Shown: piece by piece, positions 1 to 7,687 of the stretch
How positions within the stretch are numbered: the stretch's first letter is position 1
How the letters are laid out: each line of letters opens with the position of its first letter
Assembly (NCBI GenBank): GCA_965214125.1
Contig: CBDCBA010000035.1
Location: 114,761 to 178,760, forward strand
Source of the DNA: CBDCBA01 sp965214125
Lineage (GTDB): Bacteria > Planctomycetota > Phycisphaerae > Tepidisphaerales > Tepidisphaeraceae
Direction of reading: 5' to 3'
Length of the DNA: 64,000 bases
The notes under the pieces: model-generated
What the model was told of the DNA's origin: nothing
The model's input: only the letters and a program-made list of their open reading frames with translations
Database searches by the model: none
Program-made: the position numbers and the translations under genes

Positions 1-26
1 ATGCCGTTGCGGGAGCGACGGCTAGG

Positions 27-515
27 TTGTACGATTACGGGATGGGAACGGCAGGCCCAAGTACTAACGTTTGCGATGACGTACTTTGGACGAGAAACGT
101 CGTGCATGAGCAAGCAGAGACTACCCGGCAACCGATTGTGAAGCGGAAGCTCGTTGGAGGTGTAAAACTTGGTCTCGACGGCGTCTTTCGAGTTGCGAAT
201 GAAGTCGTTTCTCTGGATCGAGCTGCGGTTCTAGTTGCCGCGACACCTGCGGAACTCGATGAATGGCGGGCTGCGGTACTTCCTAAATTAATAGAAAAAC
301 GGCGAGAGCAGAGGGCAGCACGTCGGAATGCAAGGGTAGGTCAGTCGCAGATACCGTCGAGGCGCTCGTTAAACACCTTTGTCTCTCCTCGCCAGAAGAA
401 TATCTCTCCGGAAGCTATGAGACAGTGGCTGGCTCGTGTTAGAACGAAAACGAACCTGTCTGATGACACCGCCGAACGCCAACAACATGGTTCGGAATGG
501 TGGCGACGCGAGTGA
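27..515 (+). CDS. Hypothetical protein, 5' end probably outside window
   Basis: I do not recognise this protein. The frame is open from the left edge of the window, so the TTG at 27 may not be the true start and the gene may begin upstream. The visible 162 residues have a plausible soluble composition, with a central hydrophobic strand-like stretch (VANEVVSLDRAAVLVAA), then a basic Arg/Glu-rich helix (about residues 85-105) and a basic, polar C-terminus. Codons are clearly less GC-rich at third positions than in the rest of the window, which hints at acquisition by transfer or at a poorly expressed gene. It ends 15 bases before the DUF4058 gene on the same strand, so the two could be cotranscribed. 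It could also be a chance open frame. Confidence 0.4.
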   Translation: MYDYGMGTAGPSTNVCDDVLWTRNVVHEQAETTRQPIVKRKLVGGVKLGLDGVFRVANEVVSLDRAAVLVAATPAELDEWRAAVLPKLIEKRREQRAARRNARVGQSQIPSRRSLNTFVSPRQKNISPEAMRQWLARVRTKTNLSDDTAERQQHGSEWWRRE

Positions 516-530
516 CGACCGGAGAAAATA

Positions 531-1352
531 ATGCCGTCGCCGTTTCCGGGAATGGACCCGTACCTCGAAGCGCCCGACCTCTGGCCGGACGTGCACCACG
601 ATCTCATCACGCAGGTCCGCTCTGTGCTCACCCCAGAGTTGCGGCCGACGTACTTTGCCAAAGTGGAGTCGCGCACGTACGTCGTCGACAACGACGACCC
701 AGGCGTTCACCTGATCCTGCCCGACGTGATGGTCGTGCGCCGACTCAGCCAAGGCCGGCAGCGGTGGGATCCGCCGGCCTCCTCCACGGCGGGCGGCGGG
801 GGGGTGGCGGTCGCGGAGTCGATCGACGTGACCGACCTGCTCACCGACGAGCTGAGCGAATCGCTCATCGAAATTCGCGAGACGGCATCGCGGCAACTGG
901 TGACGGTGATCGAGGTCGTCAGCCCAACCAACAAGGTGCGCGGCTCGGCCGGTCACGAGAGCTTCGACCGCAAGCGGCGCGACTGCGTGGCGAGCGGCGT
1001 GCACTGGGTCGAGATCGACCTGCTGCGCGCCGGCGAGTGGCCGACCGCCGCAGGCATCATGCAGCCGGCCGATTACCGCGTCTTCCGCGACGCCAACCAG
1101 GCCGACAACAAGCGACGCCGCCAGGCGTGGCCGTGGAAACTCCGCGATGCCGTTCCCGTCGTTGGCATCCCACTCCTGCCGGAACACGGCCAGGTGGCGC
1201 TGGACCTCGGCACCTGCCTGCGCACCGTCTACGAAGACGCCGGCTATGACATGATGATCGACTATGCCGCCGATCCGCCGGAGCCGCCGCTGTCGAACGA
1301 CGATGCCGCGTGGCTCGACGCGCTGCTCCGCGAGGCGAAGCTGCGCGACTGA
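531..1352 (+). CDS. DUF4058 family protein
   Basis: A 273-residue protein that starts with the hallmark N-terminus of DUF4058, MPSPFPGMDPYLE, followed by a W-x-D-x-HH segment. It also has the family's strand and helix pattern, including ITVIEVVSP-like (VTVIEVVSP, about residues 123-132) and a segment near 158-163 (WVEIDLL). DUF4058 proteins are common in cyanobacteria and planctomycetes. Their core resembles PD-(D/E)XK nuclease-like folds, but no activity is established. The ATG at 531 is preceded by GGAG at 521-524, which supports this start. No signal peptide is visible, so it is probably cytoplasmic. A second, shorter paralogue lies at 56120-56812 on the other strand. Confidence 0.9.
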   Translation: MPSPFPGMDPYLEAPDLWPDVHHDLITQVRSVLTPELRPTYFAKVESRTYVVDNDDPGVHLILPDVMVVRRLSQGRQRWDPPASSTAGGGGVAVAESIDVTDLLTDELSESLIEIRETASRQLVTVIEVVSPTNKVRGSAGHESFDRKRRDCVASGVHWVEIDLLRAGEWPTAAGIMQPADYRVFRDANQADNKRRRQAWPWKLRDAVPVVGIPLLPEHGQVALDLGTCLRTVYEDAGYDMMIDYAADPPEPPLSNDDAAWLDALLREAKLRD

Positions 1353-1355
1353 CCG

Positions 1356-1901
1356 CTACTCCCGCAGCGCCAGGATCAGCTCGATCTCGCCGGCGGGGCG
1401 GTTGAGTTCTTGCGCGATGGCGGCGGGGGATTTGCCGGCGTCGGCGAGGGCGTAGATGTCGTTGTGCCGGCCCAGCGCCGCGAGGCCCGACTCGGCCCGA
1501 CCGCTGCGCCCTTCGACGACCGCATCCGCCAAGTCGGCCGCCTTGGCCTGGCTCATCAGGCGTTCGAGGTGGGCGATGCGTTCGTCGCTCTGCTCGATGA
1601 GAGCCTCGAGCTTGCGCGCCTTTGTGTCCATCTGCCCGCCCATCTTGCGAGCGAGGCTTTCGAGTTCGAGTACAAGCGACTGCATCTCGCGCTCGGTCGA
1701 TCGCTGCGCCGCCAGGCTCTGGCGCTGGCTCGCGGGCGTCGAGAGCGGGTCCTTACGGCGTTTGGCTCCCTTGGCCTTGGGGCGGAGGAACAGCAGGTAG
1801 ACCAGGATCAGCAGCCCGCCGCCGATGAGGATGATCGCCACCGGATCGTCCACCCGCGGCCCGGCGGCGGTCGCGAGGAAGGATGAGAGCAAGGTCAGCA
1901 T
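1356..1901 (-). CDS. Membrane-anchored coiled-coil protein with C-terminal helix-turn-helix-like segment
   Basis: A 181-residue protein. An N-terminal hydrophobic segment (about residues 19-38, VAIILIGGGLLILVYLLFL) is followed by a basic stretch, a coiled coil rich in Glu/Gln/Leu (about 65-125) and a C-terminal motif of the form DIYALADAGKSPAAIAQELN followed by GEIELIL. This layout of TM anchor, coil and small HTH-like end resembles DUF2802/DUF6115-type proteins. Those are sometimes linked to flagellar or chemotaxis loci, but nothing here shows such a role. I chose the ATG at 1901 over an upstream TTG because it places the membrane segment in a normal position. It converges with the DUF4058 gene, with only three bases between stops. 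Confidence 0.75.
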   Translation of the reverse strand: MLTLLSSFLATAAGPRVDDPVAIILIGGGLLILVYLLFLRPKAKGAKRRKDPLSTPASQRQSLAAQRSTEREMQSLVLELESLARKMGGQMDTKARKLEALIEQSDERIAHLERLMSQAKAADLADAVVEGRSGRAESGLAALGRHNDIYALADAGKSPAAIAQELNRPAGEIELILALRE

Positions 1902-1988
1902 GGCGTCCGTGCAAACACTCAAACCGCAAGAATCGTCCCTGATTCCGCCAACAACGCAAGTGTACGCCGCCCGAGCATCACGCGGGAA

Positions 1989-3134
1989 TCACGCGGGCCG
2001 CCCACGCTTGAGTTGCACGTCCTCCAGCGTCGCGTCCAGCGCCGTACTGATCCGCTCGACCTCCGCCGACGACAGCCCGGCATAGAGCGGCAACTGCAGC
2101 GCCCGCTCGCCTGCTCGCTCGGCCACCGGGCAGTGCGCGGCCGACGTGGCGGCCAGCAGCGGCTCGCGGTGCGTTGCCGCCAGGTTCCCGCCGCACTCAA
2201 TGCCGCGCAAGCCCATCAGCCGGCAGGCGGCGTCGCGATCGCCCGGCTCGAACAAGTCGTTCAGCCGCACGACGAAGCTCGACCACGCCGCCGTCTCCCC
2301 CTCGCCGACAGTCGGCAGCGTCACGTACTTCGAGTCGAGCAGCCGCTGCATGTACGCCCCGGCGATCGCGTCGCGGGCGGCGAGCAGTTCGTCGAGCCGC
2401 GCGAGCTGCGCCACGCCGAGCGCGGCCGACAGCTCGTCCATCCGCAGGTTGAAGCCCGCCCGCGCGTGGCGCGGCGGCGTGCCGGTGCGGCCCTCGTCGC
2501 GCAGCGTGCGGACGATCTCGGCCAAGCGGTCGTCATCGGTGACAACGGCCCCGCCCTCGCCGGTGGTCACGGTGTTGCCGGGGCCGAAGCCGCACACGCC
2601 CGCGCGGCCGAAGCCGGCCACGGGGCGGCCGGCGAGCTTGCTGCCGATCGACTCGCCCGCGTCGGCGATCAGCACCAATTCGTTCCGCCGCGCGACGGCT
2701 TCGAGCGCGTCGAGCCGCGCGGGATGGCCGAACGTGCTCGTGGCGACAATCGCCTTGGTCCCGGCCGACCGCTTCGCCTCGACGAGTGCGGGGTCGAGGT
2801 TCAGGCTGCGCGGCTCGACATCGACGAAGACCGGCGTCGCCCCGCAGGCGAGGATCGCGTTGCTCGCCGCGAGGCCGGCCAGGGGCGAGGCGATCACCTC
2901 ATCCCCCGGCCCGACGCCCGCGGCGAGCAACGCCAACTGCAACGCCGAGGTCCCGCTGTTGACCGCGACCGCGAAGGTGCGGTCGGCGACGGTCGCGACC
3001 GCCTCCTCGAACGCCTCGACCTGCGGGCCGCTGGTCAGCACGCCGCTGGCCAACACGTCGGCAACGGCCTCGCGCTCGGCGGGGGTCAGGTCGGGGCGGC
3101 TCAGCGGGATGAGATTGGGCGTGGTTCGGCTCAT
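1989..3134 (-). CDS. DegT/DnrJ/EryC1-like aminotransferase homologue lacking the PLP lysine
   Basis: A 381-residue member of the DegT/DnrJ/EryC1/StrS sugar aminotransferase family (fold type I, usually PLP-dependent). The N-terminus (IPLSRPDLTPAE), the SGTSALQLAL phosphate-binding region (about 60-70), the pyridine-contacting Asp158 in IADAG and the TTGEGGAVV segment (190-198) are all present. In the family the Schiff-base lysine lies four residues before TTGEGG in a motif such as SF-x-x-x-K. Here the sequence reads GFGPGNTVTTGEGG, so position 187 is Asn (AAC codon). Without that lysine normal transamination is unlikely. The protein may be a dehydratase-like variant (ColD of the same family uses His there), a binding or regulatory homologue, or an inactive relic. 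The rest of the frame is intact. It diverges from the ABC exporter. Confidence 0.85.
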   Translation of the reverse strand: MSRTTPNLIPLSRPDLTPAEREAVADVLASGVLTSGPQVEAFEEAVATVADRTFAVAVNSGTSALQLALLAAGVGPGDEVIASPLAGLAASNAILACGATPVFVDVEPRSLNLDPALVEAKRSAGTKAIVATSTFGHPARLDALEAVARRNELVLIADAGESIGSKLAGRPVAGFGRAGVCGFGPGNTVTTGEGGAVVTDDDRLAEIVRTLRDEGRTGTPPRHARAGFNLRMDELSAALGVAQLARLDELLAARDAIAGAYMQRLLDSKYVTLPTVGEGETAAWSSFVVRLNDLFEPGDRDAACRLMGLRGIECGGNLAATHREPLLAATSAAHCPVAERAGERALQLPLYAGLSSAEVERISTALDATLEDVQLKRGRPA

Positions 3135-3186
3135 GCGGAAGGGCGTCGGTGAGGCCGGTAAGCTTACCGGCCCGCGTCGCCCTCCG

Positions 3187-3273
3187 CCGTAGCAGAGGCT
3201 TCCAGCCTCTGCCCGACTCGCAGGAGCGAACCCGTCGCTGGCTTTCGGGCAGAGGCCGGAGGCCTCTGCTACG
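3187..3273. repeat. Palindromic element, family B (GTAG + CAGAGGC hairpin)
   Basis: An 87-base inverted repeat in the divergent intergenic region. Each end begins with GTAG directly followed by the stem CAGAGGC...GCCTCTG. The two end hairpins are arranged head to head around a unique centre. The right end carries the inner sequence CGGAGG between its stem arms. The same family is inserted inside carB at 48353-48435. The frame of the downstream ABC gene stays open through the element. Confidence 0.9.
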
Positions 3274-3295
3274 AGCCGATCGCCCGCCCTCGCTC

Positions 3296-5458
3296 ATGCC
3301 CGACGTTCTCGAATACCAAGCGAAGAAGAAGCCCAGGCGCGGCAAGCGCGTCTACTTCTGGCGGGCGACGGCCTACCTGCGGCCTTACAAGAAGCTGGTC
3401 ATCATCAGCATCGCCTGCGCGATGTTCGCCGGCGGCGTCTTCTTCAGCGGCCTCGGGGCGTTGCTGCCGGTGTTGCAGACGCTGCTCAATGGTGACACCC
3501 CGCAGATGTGGGTCGACCGCATGGTGGCCGAGCAGCGGTGGGGGATCGATCTGGCGGACGATCCCGGCGAACTCAAAGTGCTCGACTACGGCGGGCCTTA
3601 CGTAACCGAGCGAGGACGCGGATATGAGATTCAAAGTTACGGAAACCCAGGCCGGCCAACCGGGCCACTTGCGGATGCTCCAGTCGCAACGCAGTACGAG
3701 GCGCTGCTCGCCCCCGCGTCCGACGATCCTTCATCGCATCCTGCCACCAATGTTGACCGTCTCTTTGGCTACATGACTCTCAAGGAGACGCGTTGGCACC
3801 TCCGCCTCCTCCGCCGCCTCGTCTACCTCCTGCCGAGCGATCCCGTCTGGGCCGTGGCGGCGATCATGTTCGGCGTCTTCCTGCTCAGCGCGCTGGCGAA
3901 CGTCGTTCGCTACGCGCAGGAATACCTCAGCAACACGGCCGCCCTCAGCGCGATCAACGATTTGCGCCGCGACCTCTACAGCCACGCACTCCGCACGCCG
4001 CTGGGCTACTTCGGCAAAGCGGGCACGAGCGACGTCACCAGCCGCATCACCGTCGACTGCGGCCAATTGCAGGAGGGCTTCCGCACGCTGCTCGGCCGGG
4101 CGGTGCAGGAGCCGATCCTCGCCTTCTTCGCGCTGGCGTTCGCTCTGTGGATCGACTGGCGGCTGACGATCTTCGTGATCCTCTTCGCCCCGCCGATGGC
4201 GGTCGTGCTGAAGAAGTTCGGCACGAAGATGCGCCGCGCCGGCCGGTCGAGTTTACAAAGCAGTTCGGCCCTGCTCGGCCAAATCGAAAGCACCCTCGCC
4301 GGCGTGCGCGTCGTGAAGGCCAACAACGCCGAAGACCACGAGGTCGGCCGCATCCGCGCCGTCCTGAACCGCCTGCTGGGCGACCAGCTTCGGCTCGCCA
4401 AGTACGACGCGATGAGCACGCCGGTGATGGAAACGCTGGCCGTGCTGGCGCTGGGCGTGGTCGTCACGTTCGCGGTCTACCTCGTCCGCACGAGCGGCAC
4501 GCTGAGCGTGGCGGGCGCGATGCTCGTCTTCGGCTGCCTGATCCAGATCGCCGAAAGCCTGCGGCGGGTGAGCAAGCTGAACGTCGTCCTACAAAAAGCC
4601 AACGCGGCGGGGCAGCGGATCTTCGAGAACATTGACGCTCCCATAGAAAACTCACCACGGAGGCACGGAGGCACGGAGAAGAGAGATGTGGCTTCAGGCC
4701 CCGTGCCTCCGTGTCTCCGTGGTGAGTTTGAGCGCGTGAGCTTTGAGCGCGTGACGTTCCGCTACTCGCCCGAGCAGCCGGCGGTGTTGGATGGTGTGTC
4801 GCTCACCGTCACCAAGGGCCAGAGTGTGGCGGTGGTGGGGCGGAACGGGAGTGGGAAGACGACGTTGCTGTCGTTGCTCCCGCGCTTTTACGACCCGGAC
4901 GAAGGGCGGGTGGCGATTGATGGGGTCGACGTGCGCGAGTTGCCGCTCGATGCGCTGCGCGATTTGATTGGCGTGGTGACGCAGGAGGCGATCGTCTTTC
5001 CCGGCACGATCGCCCAGAACATCGCGTACGCCCGGCAGGATGCGCCGCGCGAGCAGATCGAGGCGGCCGCGAAGCAGGCGGAGGCGCACGAGTTCATCCT
5101 GAACAAGGGCGGCTACGACGTCGAACTCACCGGCCTCGGCGGCGGCCTCTCCGGCGGGCAACGCCAGCGGCTGAACATCGCCCGCGCGATCCTGCGCGAC
5201 CCGCCGATCCTGATTCTCGACGAGGCGACCAGCCAGGTCGACGCCGAGAGCGAGCACCTGATCCAAGCCGCCATTTCCCGGCTTATGCAAGGCCGCACGA
5301 CGTTTGTGATCGCCCACCGCTTCAGCACGATCCTCGACTGCGACCGCATCGCCCTGATGGACGACGGCCAGTTGCAGGCCGTCGGCACGCACGCGGAGTT
5401 GCTGGAGACCAGCGACGTCTACCGCGCCCTCTACGACCGCCAACTCGTATCCACGTAG
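3296..5458 (+). CDS. ABC transporter, fused permease and ATPase (MsbA/HlyB type)
   Basis: A 720-residue half-transporter for export across the inner membrane. The N-terminal part has a first membrane segment near 35-60 (VIISIACAMFAGGVFF). A soluble insert of about 100 residues follows, then five more segments to about residue 440. The ATPase has Walker A GRNGSGKT (about 515-522), signature LSGGQRQRLNIARA, Walker B ILILDEAT and a switch His (IAHRFST), so it should be active. The substrate is unknown; lipid or peptide export is typical of the family. The ATG at 3296 was chosen over upstream in-frame codons that lie in a palindromic element. An in-frame palindrome (4648-4729, residues about 451-478) forms the linker between the two domains. 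The stop codon lies in another palindrome (5455-5509). Confidence 0.93.
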   Translation: MPDVLEYQAKKKPRRGKRVYFWRATAYLRPYKKLVIISIACAMFAGGVFFSGLGALLPVLQTLLNGDTPQMWVDRMVAEQRWGIDLADDPGELKVLDYGGPYVTERGRGYEIQSYGNPGRPTGPLADAPVATQYEALLAPASDDPSSHPATNVDRLFGYMTLKETRWHLRLLRRLVYLLPSDPVWAVAAIMFGVFLLSALANVVRYAQEYLSNTAALSAINDLRRDLYSHALRTPLGYFGKAGTSDVTSRITVDCGQLQEGFRTLLGRAVQEPILAFFALAFALWIDWRLTIFVILFAPPMAVVLKKFGTKMRRAGRSSLQSSSALLGQIESTLAGVRVVKANNAEDHEVGRIRAVLNRLLGDQLRLAKYDAMSTPVMETLAVLALGVVVTFAVYLVRTSGTLSVAGAMLVFGCLIQIAESLRRVSKLNVVLQKANAAGQRIFENIDAPIENSPRRHGGTEKRDVASGPVPPCLRGEFERVSFERVTFRYSPEQPAVLDGVSLTVTKGQSVAVVGRNGSGKTTLLSLLPRFYDPDEGRVAIDGVDVRELPLDALRDLIGVVTQEAIVFPGTIAQNIAYARQDAPREQIEAAAKQAEAHEFILNKGGYDVELTGLGGGLSGGQRQRLNIARAILRDPPILILDEATSQVDAESEHLIQAAISRLMQGRTTFVIAHRFSTILDCDRIALMDDGQLQAVGTHAELLETSDVYRALYDRQLVST
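4648..4729. repeat. Palindromic element, family E, inside the ABC exporter gene
   Basis: An inverted repeat with 29-base arms (4648-4676 and 4701-4729) that match at all but one position and share the core CACGGAGGCACGG. It is inserted in frame in the ABC exporter and encodes about residues 451-478, which read as a Pro/Arg/Gly-rich linker (RRHGGTEKRDV, PPCLRGEF). It lies exactly between the transmembrane domain and the ATPase domain, where extra length is likely to be tolerated. Confidence 0.93.
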
Positions 5459-5509
5459 GGTGGGCACGGCCCACCAATCGGATCCGGAGGTGGGCCGTGC
5501 CCACCCTAC
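5455..5509. repeat. Palindromic element, family C (GTAG + GGTGGGC hairpin)
   Basis: A 55-base near-perfect palindrome. Both ends start with GTAG followed by a hairpin with stem GGTGGGC/GCCCACC and loop ACG. The TAG of the left GTAG is the stop codon of the ABC exporter (5456-5458). It lies between convergent genes and could also act as a bidirectional transcription stop. Related copies are at 51965-52017 and inside carB at 48879-48951. Confidence 0.92.
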
Positions 5510-5515
5510 GACACA

Positions 5516-5809
5516 TCACGCCCGGCGGAGGTTATCGATGGCGCCGACACTATCAAGGTCTGCCTGCGTGACGCCGCCGGCATCGTGGGTGGTCAGGCGG
5601 ACCTCGCAGGTCTTGTGCTAGATCAGCATGTCCGGGTGATGCCCGCGCTCGCGGGCAAGGTCGGCGAGCTTGTTGACGAAGGCCATCGTCTCGTCGAAGT
5701 CGCCGAACTCGAAGCGTTTGACGACGGCGTTCCTCTCGAAGTGCCACCCCGGCAGCGAGCCGAGGCGAACGCGTAGGGCACCTTCTTCCAACGGCTCGTG
5801 CTTGGTCAT
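5516..5809 (-). pseudogene. phhB: 4a-hydroxytetrahydrobiopterin (pterin-4a-carbinolamine) dehydratase, interrupted by an amber codon
   Basis: The reading frame encodes a full-length PCD/DCoH-like protein of 97 codons, but codon 64 is TAG (complement of 5618-5620). Upstream are 63 residues ending GHHPDMLI. Downstream the same frame continues HKTCEVRLTTHDAGGVTQAD and ends with TGA at 5516-5518. Family members read HHPD-x-x-x-Y-x-x-V-x-x-x-L-x-THD-x-GG, so the amber codon falls where Tyr is normal, one base from TAC. The enzyme recycles pterin cofactor after aromatic amino acid hydroxylation. Termination at the amber codon would remove the THDAGG part of the active site. TAG is used as an ordinary stop by neighbouring genes, so general reassignment is unlikely. 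It is a recent pseudogene, or there is a base error in the sequence. Confidence 0.85.
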
Positions 5810-5835
5810 GGCGAGACGCTACGCCACGCGGCGGA

Positions 5836-7626
5836 TCAGCGGTCCGGTTCGTCCTCTTCAACGACGCGCGGCTCAATCGCCGCCTCGCGACCGCCGGCGG
5901 CGTCCACAAGTTGCTCGAGCTCGTCAGCGTCGATGATCTGCCGGACGCTGCCGTCGCTGAACCCTACGAACACGCTGCGCTCCCACGGTTCGCCGGCGTC
6001 GGGGATGGCGGTGGCCTCAAAAACCGTGGGCACCGCTGGTCCATCGCGCTGCGCGGGGAAGAACGTTAGGCCCGGCATCACCTTTGCCCAACCGGTAGAG
6101 ATCGTCCGCCTGGGCTCTGGCACCGTCCCCTCGTACGCGACGTTCGGCGGATACGTCAGGTGTCTCACGAATGCCTGCCGCCCCATGAAAGTTCCCGTTG
6201 CCTCGCGGCCTTCCTCCGGCGGCTTGGGCAGGAGGCCGCGGGCGAGCAGCTTGTAGCGGACCTTCATGCGTCCACGCTGTTGGTCCGTTTCCACGATCTG
6301 CAAGACGCCTGCCCCGGCCTCGCGCGTGACGAACAACCACGTGCGTGGCAGACCGCCGTAGGCGTTCATGTCGTGATCGCCGTTGTTGTCCAACCGTGCT
6401 TCGAGGGCACCTTCGACACGTAGGGGCTCGAGCTCAACGAGCGTCCGATGGTCGTCGTCCCACCACGAGCTCGGAGCAGGCCGAAGCATGACGTCTCGCG
6501 CGTCGATGCGACCGTTCTCCTCATCCGGGTTGACGAAGGCGTACCCGTCGATGCCGCGTGATTCGAAGTATTCGCCGTCCGACATCCGCGTTCGCATGCG
6601 TGACCGATCGACGAGGTACTGCCGTCCCGTGTCGAGGTCGACGAGTTGGCCACGGCCGTCGGCGAGCACGCGCGTGACGACCTCGCCCAGCGGCAGGTAA
6701 TCCTCGGCTGTTGGTACGGGAACGTCAGTGGCGGCCATCACTTCGCTCGGCGGTTCGGGAGTGTCCGGGAACGTGGCTGGACTTGAAGTGGTTGAAGCAG
6801 AGGTCGCCTGATTCGAGGTTGCCTCACCATCGCTGCCGGCAATTCCAGCGGCGACGGCGAGCGTGCCGGCCGTCGTGGCGACGGCGGCTTTGAGGAGAAG
6901 GGGAATCATCGTTGTTCCTTTCGCAAGGGTGAGGGCCGCCGCCGTTGCGCCACCGCCGGTGGCGAGGGCGCAGCAGGTGGCGGCGAGAGTGGTGGGGGCC
7001 GCCGTCGTCGCGTGGGCGGCGAGCAGGCTCGCCAGCGTCGCGGCCGGCACCTCGATGCCGCGCTTCGACAGCTTGCGGCGAAGCTTTGCGATCGCGCGGC
7101 TCACGCGCTGGCGCGCGGCGGCGGGGGAGATGTCCAGCCGCTGGGCGATCACCGGGGCCGGCAGATTTTCGTAGAACTTCAGCAGAATCGCCGCCCGGTC
7201 GGCGGCGGGCAGGGCCAGGACGGCGTCGTCGAGCAGCGGGGCAATCTCGCTCCACGCCAGCGCCGCCGACGGATCGCCGCTGGCCACGGCGTGGTGGGCG
7301 GTGAAGGCATGCATCGAACCGGCCTTTCGCTCGTGATGGTCTCGCCGGCGTTGCCGGCGGTTGGCGTTGTTCGAGAGGTTCCGCGTCGTCGCCAGCAGCC
7401 ACGCCGCCAGGCCGCCGGGACGACGCGCGGCGCGGGTCGCCTGCTTCGGCCTCTTCAACAGCGTCAGGAACACGGCCTGCGTCACGTCCTCGGCGTCGCG
7501 GCCACACCGACGCCGGGCGGCCGAATGAACGAGGTCGACGTGTCGCCGGACGAGCGTCGCGAACGCTGGTTCATCGCCGGCGTTGTGATTGAGCAGCAGT
7601 CGAAGATCGCTCGGCGCCTCGCCCAT
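5836..7626 (-). CDS. ECF sigma factor with membrane segments and large C-terminal domain
   Basis: A 596-residue protein. Residues about 10-90 form sigma region 2 (with DAEDVTQAVFLTLL at 44-57) and about 130-190 form region 4 (LPAADRAAILLKFYE, then an HTH with QRLDISPAAARQRVSRA). After region 4 come two hydrophobic stretches (about 200-232 and 237-263), a Ser/Thr/Pro-rich linker and roughly 300 residues of unrecognised domain that ends in an acidic tail. The last part has a strand motif (VFVGFSDGSVRQI) like that seen at the end of many planctomycete secreted or pilin-like proteins. The fusion suggests a sigma factor held at the membrane and controlled by its own C-terminal part instead of a separate anti-sigma factor. 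That mechanism is inferred. No anti-sigma gene is adjacent. The ATG at 7626 is clear. Confidence 0.9.
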   Translation of the reverse strand: MGEAPSDLRLLLNHNAGDEPAFATLVRRHVDLVHSAARRRCGRDAEDVTQAVFLTLLKRPKQATRAARRPGGLAAWLLATTRNLSNNANRRQRRRDHHERKAGSMHAFTAHHAVASGDPSAALAWSEIAPLLDDAVLALPAADRAAILLKFYENLPAPVIAQRLDISPAAARQRVSRAIAKLRRKLSKRGIEVPAATLASLLAAHATTAAPTTLAATCCALATGGGATAAALTLAKGTTMIPLLLKAAVATTAGTLAVAAGIAGSDGEATSNQATSASTTSSPATFPDTPEPPSEVMAATDVPVPTAEDYLPLGEVVTRVLADGRGQLVDLDTGRQYLVDRSRMRTRMSDGEYFESRGIDGYAFVNPDEENGRIDARDVMLRPAPSSWWDDDHRTLVELEPLRVEGALEARLDNNGDHDMNAYGGLPRTWLFVTREAGAGVLQIVETDQQRGRMKVRYKLLARGLLPKPPEEGREATGTFMGRQAFVRHLTYPPNVAYEGTVPEPRRTISTGWAKVMPGLTFFPAQRDGPAVPTVFEATAIPDAGEPWERSVFVGFSDGSVRQIIDADELEQLVDAAGGREAAIEPRVVEEDEPDR

Positions 7627-7687
7627 CGCCCAGCAATGTACGGCCGGGCGAAGGTGTGACCGAGAATCTCAGGAACGTTCAAACGTG

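Noticed and set aside
5516..5809. Amber codon read as pyrrolysine or another recoded residue
   Set aside because: TAG is a normal stop for neighbours such as the ABC exporter, and Tyr, not an unusual residue, is expected at the site.
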